A DNA stretch of 64,000 nucleotides from Succinivibrio dextrinosolvens (GCF_011065405.1 NZ_CP047056.1:2812747-2876746), one strand, 5' to 3'; counted from the stretch's first letter, positions 45,165 through 55,962 are shown. A program made the numbers and translations. The notes: generated by a model not told the origin, from the letters alone.

Positions 45165-46133
45165 ATGCTGAAAGGTAAATTCAAATATTACCTGCTCCTT
45201 CTTTTGGCTTGCTTTATCTGGGGGACTACACCGCTTTGTGGTAGAGTCCTTAGAGATTCCATGTCTCCAATGCTTATAACCTCTGCAAGATTTTATGTGG
45301 TGGCGTTGATTCTCTTTTCTATTATTTTGCTACTTCATGGAAAAAAAGGACTACTCGTTTCCCGTCAAGATCTGAAGATCCTTTTTATAATGTCTGTGGT
45401 TGGCATCTTTCTTCATAATTCTCTTCTTTTCGAAGGTCTGCGCTATACCCCTGCCTCAAATGCGGCCATTATAGAAAGTATTGGTCCATCTGTAACTTCA
45501 ATTCTTGCTTTTTTCTTTATTGGAGAGCGATTGTCTTCATCAGGATGGCTGGGGATTTTTGTTTCATGTTTTGGCGCTATTTTTATTGTCTGTAAAGGAT
45601 CTTTTTGTACGCTTATTAACTTCGAGTTCAATATTGGTGAACTGCTGGTGCTGTTTTGTGAGATCATGTGGTCCTTTTATGTAATTATCAGTTGGAGACT
45701 CTCTCAAAATATAAGTGCTCTAGTGGTAACTGCATATACAGGACTGTTTGGCGCTACCATGTGTCTGATTACAGGCTTAAGCATGAATTCCCTTCATGTC
45801 TACAGATTTTCCTTGTCTGATGCCGGATACTTCTTTGTTCTTTCTGTATTTGCCGGCGTGATTTCTTTTGCCTCATGGAACTTCGCAATTGCAAAAGTTG
45901 GCGCAAGTAAAGGTTCAACATTTATATACCTAGTTCCTGTTTTTGGGGTTATGTTTGGAGTGTTACTGCTTGATGAAATTTTCTCCATGTATGAGTTGAT
46001 TGGAGCTATTTTTGTTGTTTTAGGTATGTTTTTTTCAATACGAGCAAAAACTTCAACTAAGCAGAATCGTAGATCTATAAAAGATCTTAAGCAGGAAATA
46101 ATTCAAAAACAGAAGATGAAAAAGACCTCATAA
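45165..46133 (+). CDS. EamA/DMT-superfamily permease
   Basis: Ten predicted membrane segments in two EamA repeats. The first has FIWGTTPLCGRVLRDSMSPM and ending ASNAAIIESIGPSVTSILAFFFIGERL; the second ends GSTFIYLVPVFGVMFGVLLLDEIF. Members export amino acids or other small metabolites; the substrate is unknown. A basic cytoplasmic tail closes the 322 residues. It is probably co-transcribed with fxsA. Confidence 0.88.
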   Translation: MLKGKFKYYLLLLLACFIWGTTPLCGRVLRDSMSPMLITSARFYVVALILFSIILLLHGKKGLLVSRQDLKILFIMSVVGIFLHNSLLFEGLRYTPASNAAIIESIGPSVTSILAFFFIGERLSSSGWLGIFVSCFGAIFIVCKGSFCTLINFEFNIGELLVLFCEIMWSFYVIISWRLSQNISALVVTAYTGLFGATMCLITGLSMNSLHVYRFSLSDAGYFFVLSVFAGVISFASWNFAIAKVGASKGSTFIYLVPVFGVMFGVLLLDEIFSMYELIGAIFVVLGMFFSIRAKTSTKQNRRSIKDLKQEIIQKQKMKKTS

Positions 46134-46268
46134 TCATCTAACTTTAATTTAAAAGGATATGAGTTCAAAACTAAGATAAGTGTATCGTTTTGTTAATTCA
46201 AATTAGGTTATAACTTATTTTAGTAGTATATTTTTCCCTTTCTCTTTTAATTTTCAAGGAATAGTGTA

Positions 46269-47189
46269 ATGGATAAGATTATCATTGATACAGATATCGG
46301 CATTGATGATGCTATCGCTGTTAGATACGGTATGGTTACCCATGATGTTTTGGGGGTTACTTGTACTTATGGAAATGTCCCCGTTGAGACTGCTGTTAAA
46401 AATTGTAAGCTAGCCATGAGTAAATATGGTTCAGATATTCCTGTATTAAAAGGAGCTTCAAGACCCTTGTCCAGAAAACCTCTACCTTTCTCTACCCATA
46501 TTCATGGAAAGGACGGTCTAGGTGAATACTATACTAATAATTTTGATGCAGAGGCTCCTGAAGCGGTTCATTTCATAATTGAACAGGCAAGGAAATTCCC
46601 TAAAGAAGTTACTCTTGCTACCATTGGTCCTTTGACTAATCTTGCTATTGCTTTAAATTTGTGTCCAGATCTTCCAAAGCTTTTAAAGAAGGTTGTTTGC
46701 ATGGGGGGAGCCTTCGGTACAGATGGAAACTGTGGAAATATGACTCAGTTCGCCGAGTTCAATATTTACAATGATCCTGAAGCCGCCGATCTTGTTTTTG
46801 CTTCTGATCTTAATCTAGTTATTGTCCCTTTGGATGTTACACATAAGGTTCAGGTAACTGATAAGGAAATTGCTTCAACCAATGATGATTTCCTTATCAA
46901 TGTTTCTGCTTTCTATATTGATTTCTCTAAGAAGTATGAGAACTTTGCAGGAATGATTGTCCATGATGCACAGACTATCAGCTATCTGCTGCATCCAGAC
47001 AAATACAAGACGATTGATTCAAGAATTGCTGTCTCAACCTCTGGCTATACTGACGGTCAAACTATTAGACCTATGACAGAATATAATGTACCTGATGATA
47101 AGTTCAAGGGCAGACCTAAACATACAGTCTGTCTTGATGTTGATGCTGATTTCATCAGAGATGCGATGTTGAAGGCTATAACAAAATAG
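46269..47189 (+). CDS. Inosine-uridine-preferring nucleoside hydrolase
   Basis: The N-terminal metal motif IIDTDIGIDDAIAV (Asp7, Asp9, Asp13, Asp14) is the hallmark of nucleoside N-ribohydrolases. It is supported by ATIGPLTNLAIAL, the VCMGGAFG loop, FNIYNDPEAADLVFAS and the late HDAQTISYLL segment, where Asp completes the calcium site. It splits ribonucleosides into base and ribose for salvage. AAGGA precedes the ATG. A terminator follows at 47226. Confidence 0.92.
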   Translation: MDKIIIDTDIGIDDAIAVRYGMVTHDVLGVTCTYGNVPVETAVKNCKLAMSKYGSDIPVLKGASRPLSRKPLPFSTHIHGKDGLGEYYTNNFDAEAPEAVHFIIEQARKFPKEVTLATIGPLTNLAIALNLCPDLPKLLKKVVCMGGAFGTDGNCGNMTQFAEFNIYNDPEAADLVFASDLNLVIVPLDVTHKVQVTDKEIASTNDDFLINVSAFYIDFSKKYENFAGMIVHDAQTISYLLHPDKYKTIDSRIAVSTSGYTDGQTIRPMTEYNVPDDKFKGRPKHTVCLDVDADFIRDAMLKAITK

Positions 47190-47225
47190 ATTTTCCTGGA
47201 ACAGGATAAACGAAGTTTTCTGACG

Positions 47226-47257
47226 GCTGAGGGCATAAATGCTTTCAGCTTTTTTTT
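47226..47257 (+). terminator. Terminator of the nucleoside hydrolase gene
   Basis: GCTGAGGGC / GCTTTCAGC stem (two G-T pairs) with a 6-base loop, followed by eight T. Confidence 0.8.
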
Positions 47258-47366
47258 AACAATTTGTTGCCAAGATTTATTTCATACCTTAATTCGTATC
47301 TGATATACTACATTTCAGTTGTCTTAGAGTTTTTTTCTTCAGATTTTGTTTTGTTAACTTACTGAT

Positions 47367-47409
47367 ATTCCACAAATTCCACGAAACTAAAAGATAATCC
47401 ACGAAACTA
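47367..47409 (+). repeat. Short direct repeats in the ssb upstream region
   Basis: TCCACGAAACTA occurs at 47378-47389 and again at 47398-47409, 20 bases apart (two helical turns), with a partial copy ATTCCACAAA just before. The set lies 25-65 bases upstream of the ssb start and could bind a regulator. Confidence 0.55.
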
Positions 47410-47433
47410 TGATTTTTTTAGGAGTTATTCCAA

Positions 47434-48201
47434 ATGGCAAACGGATTCAACAGAGTTCAGCTGATTGGTAATCTTGGAGATGAACCAACAGTTCGCAACA
47501 CCACAACCGGTACTACCGTTGCAAATATCAACCTCGCAATCAATGAAACCCGCAGAGATCAGCAGACAGGTAATCTAATCAATGAAACCGAATGGGTTAG
47601 AGTTGTAGCCTTCGGCAGAACTGCAGAAATTATGCAGCAGTACCTGCACAAAGGTTCACAGGTTCATATTGAAGGTAAACTTCGCACTCGTTCCTATGAG
47701 GACAAGAATACTGGAGAGAAGAAGTATTCAACAGAAGTTGTCTGCGAACCAAACGGTCTTTTAATGTTAGGCTCAAGAGGCGATTCTCAGAATGTTACCT
47801 CTTCAGGAGATGACTACTCTTCAAATGGCTATGCTTCTCAGAACGGTCAATTTGGTGGTGCTCAGCGACAGCAGTACGGCAATCAGCAGTCACGCGGTGG
47901 TTATGGTAATGCTAATGCTGGATATGGCAATGGATCATCTCAGAATTATGGCAATGGTTATGCTTCTCAGAATTCATTCGGCAACAAACAGCAGTCAGGA
48001 CAGTTTGGTCAGGCTCAAGCTCAGGCCCCTCAGGGACAGGTTAACACAAACCCATTCCACGGCGGAATGAATCAGCAGCAGTCATTCAATAATGCTGCCG
48101 GCTTCAACAATCAGAACAATTCCTTCGGCGGTCAGAATAATGCCGGTGGTTTTGGAAATCCAGATAATGCTGAGCCAATTAACGACGATCTTCCTTTCTA
48201 A
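47434..48201 (+). CDS. ssb: Single-stranded DNA-binding protein SSB
   Basis: The N-terminal OB fold (1-110) shows NRVQLIGNLGDEPTVR, ANINLAINETRRD, ETEWVRVVAFGRTAEI and GSQVHIEGKLRTRSYEDK. A long Gly/Gln/Asn-rich linker (about 115-245) follows, ending in the acidic tip INDDLPF, which recruits replication and repair partners. At 255 residues it is longer than the usual 160-180 because of the linker. AGGAG precedes the ATG. Confidence 0.96.
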   Translation: MANGFNRVQLIGNLGDEPTVRNTTTGTTVANINLAINETRRDQQTGNLINETEWVRVVAFGRTAEIMQQYLHKGSQVHIEGKLRTRSYEDKNTGEKKYSTEVVCEPNGLLMLGSRGDSQNVTSSGDDYSSNGYASQNGQFGGAQRQQYGNQQSRGGYGNANAGYGNGSSQNYGNGYASQNSFGNKQQSGQFGQAQAQAPQGQVNTNPFHGGMNQQQSFNNAAGFNNQNNSFGGQNNAGGFGNPDNAEPINDDLPF

Positions 48202-48224
48202 TAGAGATAAGGTATTCGTGAGTA

Positions 48225-48246
48225 GAGGAGCTTTTTGGCTCCTTTT
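48225..48246 (+). terminator. Terminator of ssb
   Basis: GAGGAGC / GCTCCTT stem with a T-rich loop and a TTTT tail. Confidence 0.75.
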
Positions 48247-48399
48247 ATATCTTATATATATAAATCTTAATGTTGTAAGTTATAACTTATAAAAAATAGT
48301 ATTTTGTGTTTATATAAGATATATCTTGTAAAGAGCGTAAATATAGACGTTTTGAAAGATATAACTTTAAAAGCGTGAGTCTAAGTATCTGATTGAGAT

Positions 48400-49788
48400 T
48401 TAAGCTTTTTTCGATTTAGATAAATGTGAATATTCCTTTTCCACCTTTCTGATCTTGTAAATATACATAACAACCAGAAATACAATACAGATAACCCAGC
48501 TCAATGGGTAAACCATCATCAGTACATCAAAGCTTGTGAACTTCTCGAAGACGGTGAATACGTAGATCAGTCTACAGCTGCATATGGTTAATAGAGTAAT
48601 AATGGTAGGAGGAAGTGAGAAACCGTAGCCTCTCATTGAGCCAGAGAGCACCTCCAGAAAAATGTTGATAGGCTGAGGCAGAAGAACATAGAAAATACGT
48701 ATCATGGCTATGCTGATAACCGCTTCACTGACGGTATACATACTTAACAATGGTTTTGCAAAGAAATAGACTCCGGCTGTTATAACTGTCGTTACAATAA
48801 GTCCAATTAAAGATGAGACCTTGGCAATTTCTACACAGCGTCTGATGTTTTTTGCTCCAAAGTTCTGTCCGATAAAGGTTGTTGCCGCCAGACCAAATGC
48901 ATTTATGAAACAGTAGATATTGATTTCAATAGTAAATGCAGCAGCAGAAGCTGCCATGGCATCAGCCCCGAGACTGTTTATTGATGACTGTATCACCAGA
49001 TTAGAAATTGAGAATACAATTCCTTGAATGCCGGTAGGAAGGCCAATAGCTACAATTGCTCTCAGCTTTCTGGAGTTAAGCCTCATCAGTTTTCTAAGAT
49101 CTAGACTAATTGGACCTTCTGCATTTAGAATTTTTCTGAAAAGATAAAGAGCACTTAAGGCATTTGCAAGTGAGGTACATAAAGCAACCCCACCGATACC
49201 AAGCTGGAAAAAAAGCACGCAGACAAGATTTCCTGCGATGTTGAGAATACTTGCATAAATAAGTGCAATCAGAGGAGTATGTGTGTCACCGTTACTTCTT
49301 AACAGCGCTGCCTCGAAATTGTAGATTGAGATAAATGGAAGTCCCAGAAAATATGCTCTCAGGTATTTTATGGATTCAGGCTTAACTTCATCAGGGACAT
49401 CCATAAGCTCTGTTATCTGAGGAACAAAGAATTCTCCGAGAATACAGAATAGAATTCCAATAATGATGGCTACAGAGAAAGATGTATTAACTGCATCTTT
49501 TGCATTCTCCTCATCCTTCATTCCAAGATATCTTGCAACGACGACATTGGCGCCGATAGACATGCCGACAAACAGTGCCACAATAAAACCGATTACAGGA
49601 ACATTATTTCCAACCGCAGCCATTGCATTGTCGTTCACATAGTGTCCAAGTGTCACCACATCGGCGGTATTGAATAACTGCTGCAGAAAACTTGTCAGTG
49701 CCAGAGGAATGGAAAATACCAGGATCTTGTCCCACAGAGAGCCCTCTAGCATATCGATCTTTTTATATTTTTCGAGAAAAGCCAGCAT
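48400..49788 (-). CDS. MATE-family multidrug efflux protein
   Basis: The 462-residue protein has 12 membrane segments in two MatE repeats. It begins LWDKILVFSIPLALTSFLQQLFNTADVVTLGHYV, with GMSIGANVVVARYLGMKDEENA in the first half and ATTFIGQNFGAKNIRRC in the second. These are NorM/DinF-type features; such transporters export cationic compounds using a sodium or proton gradient. It stands alone on the minus strand between ssb and groES. Confidence 0.9.
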   Translation of the reverse strand: MLAFLEKYKKIDMLEGSLWDKILVFSIPLALTSFLQQLFNTADVVTLGHYVNDNAMAAVGNNVPVIGFIVALFVGMSIGANVVVARYLGMKDEENAKDAVNTSFSVAIIIGILFCILGEFFVPQITELMDVPDEVKPESIKYLRAYFLGLPFISIYNFEAALLRSNGDTHTPLIALIYASILNIAGNLVCVLFFQLGIGGVALCTSLANALSALYLFRKILNAEGPISLDLRKLMRLNSRKLRAIVAIGLPTGIQGIVFSISNLVIQSSINSLGADAMAASAAAFTIEINIYCFINAFGLAATTFIGQNFGAKNIRRCVEIAKVSSLIGLIVTTVITAGVYFFAKPLLSMYTVSEAVISIAMIRIFYVLLPQPINIFLEVLSGSMRGYGFSLPPTIITLLTICSCRLIYVFTVFEKFTSFDVLMMVYPLSWVICIVFLVVMYIYKIRKVEKEYSHLSKSKKA

Positions 49789-49921
49789 ATGATAATCCGT
49801 AACCTGTTGTTTACTCTAATTTTAAAGAAATTAAGAGTGACTTGCTAATAATAAAACTCAAAAAAACTAATTATCTGAAAAATAAAAATAAAAAATATTT
49901 TTAAAAATTTTTATATTTTTA

Positions 49922-49951
49922 CTTGAAATAAAAAACACCAATCCCCATTTA
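49922..49951 (+). promoter_or_regulatory. Sigma32 (heat-shock) promoter of groESL
   Basis: CTTGAAA (49922-49928) and CCCCATTTA (49943-49951) with a 14-base spacer match the RpoH consensus essentially perfectly, about 120 bases upstream of groES. Confidence 0.88.
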
Positions 49952-50071
49952 ACAGAATGTTAAAGATTAAATGGCTCTGACATATAAATAAAAGTGTCGA
50001 GTTTTTGGTGGTTATCGGACACCATTTTCCGATTTGAAGAATTTATACGGTTATAGACCGTGGAGAATCAA

Positions 50072-50362
50072 ATGAAATTAGTTCCTTTGTATGATCGCGT
50101 TATTGTTAAGCCACTTGAGGAAGAAAAGAAGTCATCAGGCGGTATTTTACTGGGTAGCGCAGCTGAGAAATCATCTCGCGGTAAGGTAATTGCTGTAGGC
50201 AAGGGCCGTGTTTTAGAGAACGGTTCAACCTCACCTCTAAGTGTAAAAGTAGGTGACACAGTAATCTATAACGAAGGTTACGGCTGCAAGAAAGAGAAGA
50301 TTGATGGTGAAGAAGTTCTAATCATCTCTGAGACTGACGTATTCGCAATTGTTGAAGAATAA
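50072..50362 (+). CDS. groES: Co-chaperonin GroES
   Basis: The 96-residue lid of the GroEL chamber. It begins [27 protein letters not shown], where SGGILL is the mobile loop that docks on GroEL, and ends [12 protein letters not shown] start at the ATG at 50072 with GGAG 6 bases upstream; a GTG at 50060 in frame would overlap that ribosome site. It is followed by groEL 24 bases later. Confidence 0.97.
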   Translation: MKLVPLYDRVIVKPLEEEKKSSGGILLGSAAEKSSRGKVIAVGKGRVLENGSTSPLSVKVGDTVIYNEGYGCKKEKIDGEEVLIISETDVFAIVEE

Positions 50363-50374
50363 TATTTAAAGTAG

Positions 50375-52024
<1,650 letters not shown>

Positions 52025-52042
52025 TCAGTTCCGTATACTAGA

Positions 52043-52072
52043 AAAGCCAGCTAATTATGCTGGCTTTTTTTT
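52043..52072 (+). terminator. Terminator of groESL
   Basis: AAAGCCAGC / GCTGGCTTT stem with a 7-base loop and a T-run. Confidence 0.88.
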
Positions 52073-52123
52073 CTCTCTTTTTCCTATGTCTTTTGTGGAT
52101 TATTGCGATTCTGTGATCTCTTT

Positions 52124-52168
52124 AAAATAAACTGATATATATATTTTCACTACTTTATAAAATAAACT
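52124..52168 (+). repeat. Direct repeat upstream of cassette 3
   Basis: AAAATAAACT occurs at 52124-52133 and 52159-52168, 35 bases apart, within 80 bases of the chaperone start. It may be a binding site for a regulator of the cassette. Confidence 0.4.
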
Positions 52169-52201
52169 ATACTCCTTACTGTATAAAAAAATGGAGTAAT
52201 T

Positions 52202-52657
52202 ATGGAAAACTTAAAATATCAGGAATACCTACAGTTACTAGGAAAAAATCTTGGACTGGATTTATCTTTTGATGAGAATAATGTCTGCGAAATTCTTGTA
52301 AATAGCAATGACGTAGTAGATATTGTGGCTAATCCTGACGATCATAATCTGATCCTGTCATCCGTAATTGCTCCAGATCTGCCTGATCCGGTAAGTTACT
52401 CAGTAATCATTGATATTCTGGATCTGGCTTTAGGTCCTGTTCTGACACGCGGCGGTAACTGCCCTGTAGTTGGACGTGATCCAGAAAATGGAATGCTGGT
52501 TCTTTATCAGGTATGTACAGAGGCCTTTATTGATAATGGCTTCCTTCCTGATATTTTTATGGATTTTTTCAAATTCAAGTTATCCATTAGCCAGCATTTA
52601 GAAAAAAATGCTGCAAAAGAATCTTCTGATAAACCTGCATGGATTGTAACTGCCTAA
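52202..52657 (+). CDS. CesT-family type III secretion chaperone, cassette 3
   Basis: The 151-residue acidic protein follows the class I chaperone order: helix (YQEYLQLLGKNLG), strands (LDLSFDENNVCEILVNSNDVVDIVANPDDHNLILSSVIA), helix (YSVIIDILDLALGP), strands (NGMLVLYQVCTEAF) and a last helix (FMDFFKFKLSISQHL). It is less similar to the chaperones at 37397 and 41803 than those are to each other. It ends 16 bases before the effector candidate at 52674, so the two are almost certainly co-transcribed. GGAG precedes the ATG. Confidence 0.75.
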   Translation: MENLKYQEYLQLLGKNLGLDLSFDENNVCEILVNSNDVVDIVANPDDHNLILSSVIAPDLPDPVSYSVIIDILDLALGPVLTRGGNCPVVGRDPENGMLVLYQVCTEAFIDNGFLPDIFMDFFKFKLSISQHLEKNAAKESSDKPAWIVTA

Positions 52658-52673
52658 ACCATAGGAGCGAGCT

Positions 52674-54134
52674 ATGTCAGATATTTTAAATATCAAAAAT
52701 AATGATATTAACTCTATTTCTGCAATGGATGTCATCAGCAACATGCAGAAAACTGACGGAACACTGAAAACCAGTACCACGGTTGAGGTGAATGGCCACA
52801 GATATGAGTTTTCTGTACGTCGGGATGAAACCAACGGAAAGCTCTACGGTACAACCAATGCTCTGGATGATAAGGGATTTTTTGCGGCGCTGAAAAGATT
52901 TTTCTGTGGAGTTAACGCTGAGGAGCGGGCTCAAAGAATGAATGTTGCCAATGCAATAACCCAGAAAATAGCTTCAATTATCAGTGACAACAAGTATGCT
53001 CAGCTTACCAACAATCTGCTGCAGTTCAGAGCGATTGTTAACCGAAATCTTACTGCTAACAATAAAAACATTGAGATTGCGGATTATGGTCTATCCCCAA
53101 ACCGTAATCTTGTCAAAAATAATAATCTTCTGGATAAGATTAGAAATGAATATGCAGATAAAGGTGTAACAATTTCCTTTAATCAGATTGATTCATATAA
53201 TTCTGCCAGCAAAATAAAACCAGCTACGCTGTGTATACATCCAAAACCAGATGCAGCAGGCATGGAAGGTAACTACGAAGATACAATGAATGCCATCATG
53301 AACAGTTCTATTATTGAAGATTATGATAAATATCAGGGCATTCCTAAGGAAAAGACTGAAGATTGGGTTAAATTTCTCCAGCGTCCAGAGAATATGAAGA
53401 AAATCAATATTCCTGCAAAACTTAATGAATATCTGCATCAGCCTGCTGATTCGGTTGTTGAAAAGCAGTCTGGATGGAAGGCTGAATTTAAGGCTGATCC
53501 TGATAAGGCTCTGAAAAACTTTATTATTAAAAATCTTTCCTATGATTTCAAGGATATAACACCAGAAGAGCTTTCTGTTCTGGTAAAGGATGTAAAACGT
53601 TACCTTGATATCATGAACATTCCTGATAGGACAGAACGTGACAGAAAACTAGAAGAGTTCTTTGATGTAAACAATGGCTGGAGAAATAAAAAAGAACAGG
53701 AAAAATATGAACAGGAAGTCAAAACTCTTAAGGAAGAATATCCTGATAGTACTGAAGAGGAAATAATCTCGTTTGCGCTCTCATCTAACCATGTAGGAAC
53801 AACCAGAAGATTCTTAATGCTGAATAACGTGTTTGTATACGCAACATTCAGACAGACCAGTAAACTTGGACTTGAATTTTTCCAGGAGCAGAATAAGCCT
53901 GTCATGTTCCAGTTCGCCGATTACTACGGAAACAGTCTTGAAGGAAGATTTGGTGACATTAAAAATGAGATTAAGGATCGCAAGGACGAGAATGGCAATA
54001 TTACTATTAATCAGGGAAAGCTTGGCTCAGCTATCACTCATTCAGAAATGCGTCATGCAGCTCGTATGCAGAAACGTTTAGATGCCCAGTTCGATTTAAA
54101 TCTGGTTTATGGCGGCAATAAGATTGTAAAATAA
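52674..54134 (+). CDS. Putative type III secreted effector, cassette 3
   Basis: The 486-residue protein has no signal peptide or membrane helix and is not recognised. Like the two large effectors it starts MSD behind a strong ribosome site (AGGAG). Its residues 35-110 resemble their N-terminal module: VRRDETNGKLYGTT, then GFFAALKR, Asn/Ala-rich helix, and IISDNKYAQLTNN. The rest is helical and charged; the C-terminal 100 residues (starting near RRFLMLNNVFVYATF, and with ITHSEMRHAARMQKRLD) may be a separate domain. The role is inferred from its chaperone partner. Confidence 0.6.
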   Translation: MSDILNIKNNDINSISAMDVISNMQKTDGTLKTSTTVEVNGHRYEFSVRRDETNGKLYGTTNALDDKGFFAALKRFFCGVNAEERAQRMNVANAITQKIASIISDNKYAQLTNNLLQFRAIVNRNLTANNKNIEIADYGLSPNRNLVKNNNLLDKIRNEYADKGVTISFNQIDSYNSASKIKPATLCIHPKPDAAGMEGNYEDTMNAIMNSSIIEDYDKYQGIPKEKTEDWVKFLQRPENMKKINIPAKLNEYLHQPADSVVEKQSGWKAEFKADPDKALKNFIIKNLSYDFKDITPEELSVLVKDVKRYLDIMNIPDRTERDRKLEEFFDVNNGWRNKKEQEKYEQEVKTLKEEYPDSTEEEIISFALSSNHVGTTRRFLMLNNVFVYATFRQTSKLGLEFFQEQNKPVMFQFADYYGNSLEGRFGDIKNEIKDRKDENGNITINQGKLGSAITHSEMRHAARMQKRLDAQFDLNLVYGGNKIVK

Positions 54135-54234
54135 GAACCTTATTGAATTGGGCTGATTCAGTAGGTCCTTTTTAGTGCTGGCAGGTAAATATTTTTATGA
54201 TTTTTGAATAGATTCTAATAATTCAAGAGAGATT

Positions 54235-54702
54235 CTACTGTTCTATATCTTCAGATGACTCTAGCGCTTTATGTGCTTCATCATACAGAGCCTGAATATC
54301 CTCTGGAAGATTATCCGGAATCATTTGCTGAATTTTCGCCTCAGAACCATCTTTTAATGCCTGTTCGTAGTACCAGCATTTAAATTTAATCATGCACAGT
54401 GTTCTGTTGAGCTTTTCCATTTCCGCTTCAATGTTCTCTTTCTGCTTTTCAAACATATCTTTACGTTTCTGGTAGGTGGAAGGTCCTTCCTCACACCATT
54501 TCATGAACTGACGGATATCTTTGATTTCGAGACCTGATTTTTTTAAACACTCTATAACTCTTAATGCTTCAACCTGTCTGTCATTGAATTTACGAATGCC
54601 AGATGTTCTCTGGAGATCTAAGAACAGACCTTCCTTGTCGTAATATCTTAAGGTAGATACCGGAAGATCAAACATCTTTGAAAGCTGGCCGATTGTGTAC
54701 AT
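54235..54702 (-). CDS. MerR-family transcriptional regulator
   Basis: An N-terminal MerR winged helix (MYTIGQLSKMFDLPVSTLRYYDKEGL, recognition helix in the middle) is followed by a second wing (GIRKFNDRQVEALRVIECLK) and a long dimerisation coiled coil (about 80-120). The C-terminal region lacks the cysteine pairs of metal sensors; Cys residues at MKWCEE and FKCWYYE could serve redox or electrophile sensing. It is divergent from the hydrolase/dehydrogenase unit, and a MerR-type palindrome lies in both its own promoter and theirs. Confidence 0.92.
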   Translation of the reverse strand: MYTIGQLSKMFDLPVSTLRYYDKEGLFLDLQRTSGIRKFNDRQVEALRVIECLKKSGLEIKDIRQFMKWCEEGPSTYQKRKDMFEKQKENIEAEMEKLNRTLCMIKFKCWYYEQALKDGSEAKIQQMIPDNLPEDIQALYDEAHKALESSEDIEQ

Positions 54703-54740
54703 CTCTTACCTCAGTAAAACTTTTGTTATCATTGTGATTA

Positions 54741-54771
54741 ATTATAAATCCTAAAGTTAACTTTAGGTTTA
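54741..54771 (-). promoter_or_regulatory. MerR-type operator in the regulator's own promoter
   Basis: The palindrome CCTAAAGTTAACTTTAGG (54750-54767) lies between a minus-strand -35 TAAACC (54771-54766) and -10 TATAAT (54746-54741), again with a 19-bp spacer. Autoregulation is implied. Confidence 0.8.
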
Positions 54772-54822
54772 AATTAATTTGTTGCATTATTAACATGTTA
54801 TAAAAAAACTTACAGTTTAGCC

Positions 54823-54853
54823 TTGACCTAAAGTTAACTTTAGGTTTTATAGT
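54823..54853 (+). promoter_or_regulatory. MerR-type operator/promoter of the hydrolase-dehydrogenase unit
   Basis: -35 TTGACC (54823-54828), palindrome ACCTAAAGTTAACTTTAGGT (54826-54845), -10 TATAGT (54848-54853), spacer 19 bp. It is identical in palindrome and spacing to the site at 9431. Confidence 0.88.
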
Positions 54854-54885
54854 TTACTCAGACTTACTTAATGGAGAACAAACAA

Positions 54886-55947
54886 ATGAAAACTCTTTTA
54901 AAATCTGTTTTATTAGGTTCCGCTCTTTCATCTGCTGTTTTCGCTGTTTCTGCCGCAGACGTTAAGAATAATACAAACGAAATTCAGTTAACTCAGAAGT
55001 GGGATAAGACCTTTAAGTTAAGTGATAAGGTTAATCATTCAAAGGTAACATTCAAAACCAGATTCGGTACAACTATTGCTGCAGATATGTACGTACCAAA
55101 GTCAGCAACAGGTAAGCTTGCAGCCATTGCTGTAAGTGGTCCGTTTGGTGCTGTAAAAGAGCAGGCATCAGGACTATATGCTCAGACTATGGCGGAAAGA
55201 GGCTATCTGACCATCGCTTTTGATCCTTCCTTTACCGGTGAAAGTTCTGGTACCCCAAGATATATGGCATCTCCTGATATCAACACTGAGGATTTTCAGG
55301 CTGCAGTAGATTTTCTCTCTAATCTGGATAATGTAGATAAGGAAAGAATTGGTATTATCGGTATCTGTGGCTGGGGCGGTATTGCACTAAAAACAGCTGC
55401 TGTAGATACCCGCATCAAGGCTACTGTTGCTTCAACAATGTACGATATGAGTCGTGTGATTAGAAATGGCTACAACGACAGTGAAGATTCTAAACAGCAA
55501 AGACATGAAAAGCTCTCTGCAATGAATGATCAGAGAACCAGAGATTTTGCTGCAGGCTCCTACGATAGAGACGGAGGTCTTCCTGATACTCTTCCTGAAG
55601 GTGCTCCTCAGTTCGTTGTTGATTATTACAATTACTACAAAAAAACTCGTGGCTATCATGAGCGCTCGGTAAACTCCAACGGAGGCTGGGCTAAGGTATC
55701 AGCATTATCCTTCATGAATACTCATCTTTTATCAACAATTGATGAGATTGAATCTCCTGTGATGCTTGTTCATGGAGAGAAGGCCCATTCAAGATATTTC
55801 AGTGAGACTGCATTCAAGTCTTTAAAGGGGGATAACAAATCACTGGTGATTGTCCCAGGTGCAAGTCATACTGATTTATACGATCAGACTGATATTATTC
55901 CATTTAACAAGATTGATGATTTCTTTAGCAAGTATTTAGCAAAATAA
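54886..55947 (+). CDS. Exported alpha/beta hydrolase with a cysteine nucleophile (YcjY/dienelactone-hydrolase-like)
   Basis: A signal peptide (ending VSAAD) precedes an alpha/beta-hydrolase domain. The nucleophile elbow reads GICGWGG, placing Cys161 where most hydrolases have Ser, as in dienelactone hydrolases and many COG1073 members. The acid is probably in the SFTGESSG or LVHGEKAHS region, and the His lies in PGASHTDLYDQ near the end. I take the ATG at 54886, with GGAG 9 bases upstream; an ATG at 54871 is the alternative. It is the first gene behind the MerR-type promoter, 15 bases before the dehydrogenase. Confidence 0.85.
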   Translation: MKTLLKSVLLGSALSSAVFAVSAADVKNNTNEIQLTQKWDKTFKLSDKVNHSKVTFKTRFGTTIAADMYVPKSATGKLAAIAVSGPFGAVKEQASGLYAQTMAERGYLTIAFDPSFTGESSGTPRYMASPDINTEDFQAAVDFLSNLDNVDKERIGIIGICGWGGIALKTAAVDTRIKATVASTMYDMSRVIRNGYNDSEDSKQQRHEKLSAMNDQRTRDFAAGSYDRDGGLPDTLPEGAPQFVVDYYNYYKKTRGYHERSVNSNGGWAKVSALSFMNTHLLSTIDEIESPVMLVHGEKAHSRYFSETAFKSLKGDNKSLVIVPGASHTDLYDQTDIIPFNKIDDFFSKYLAK

Positions 55948-55962
55948 GAGAGGAAAACAGAC

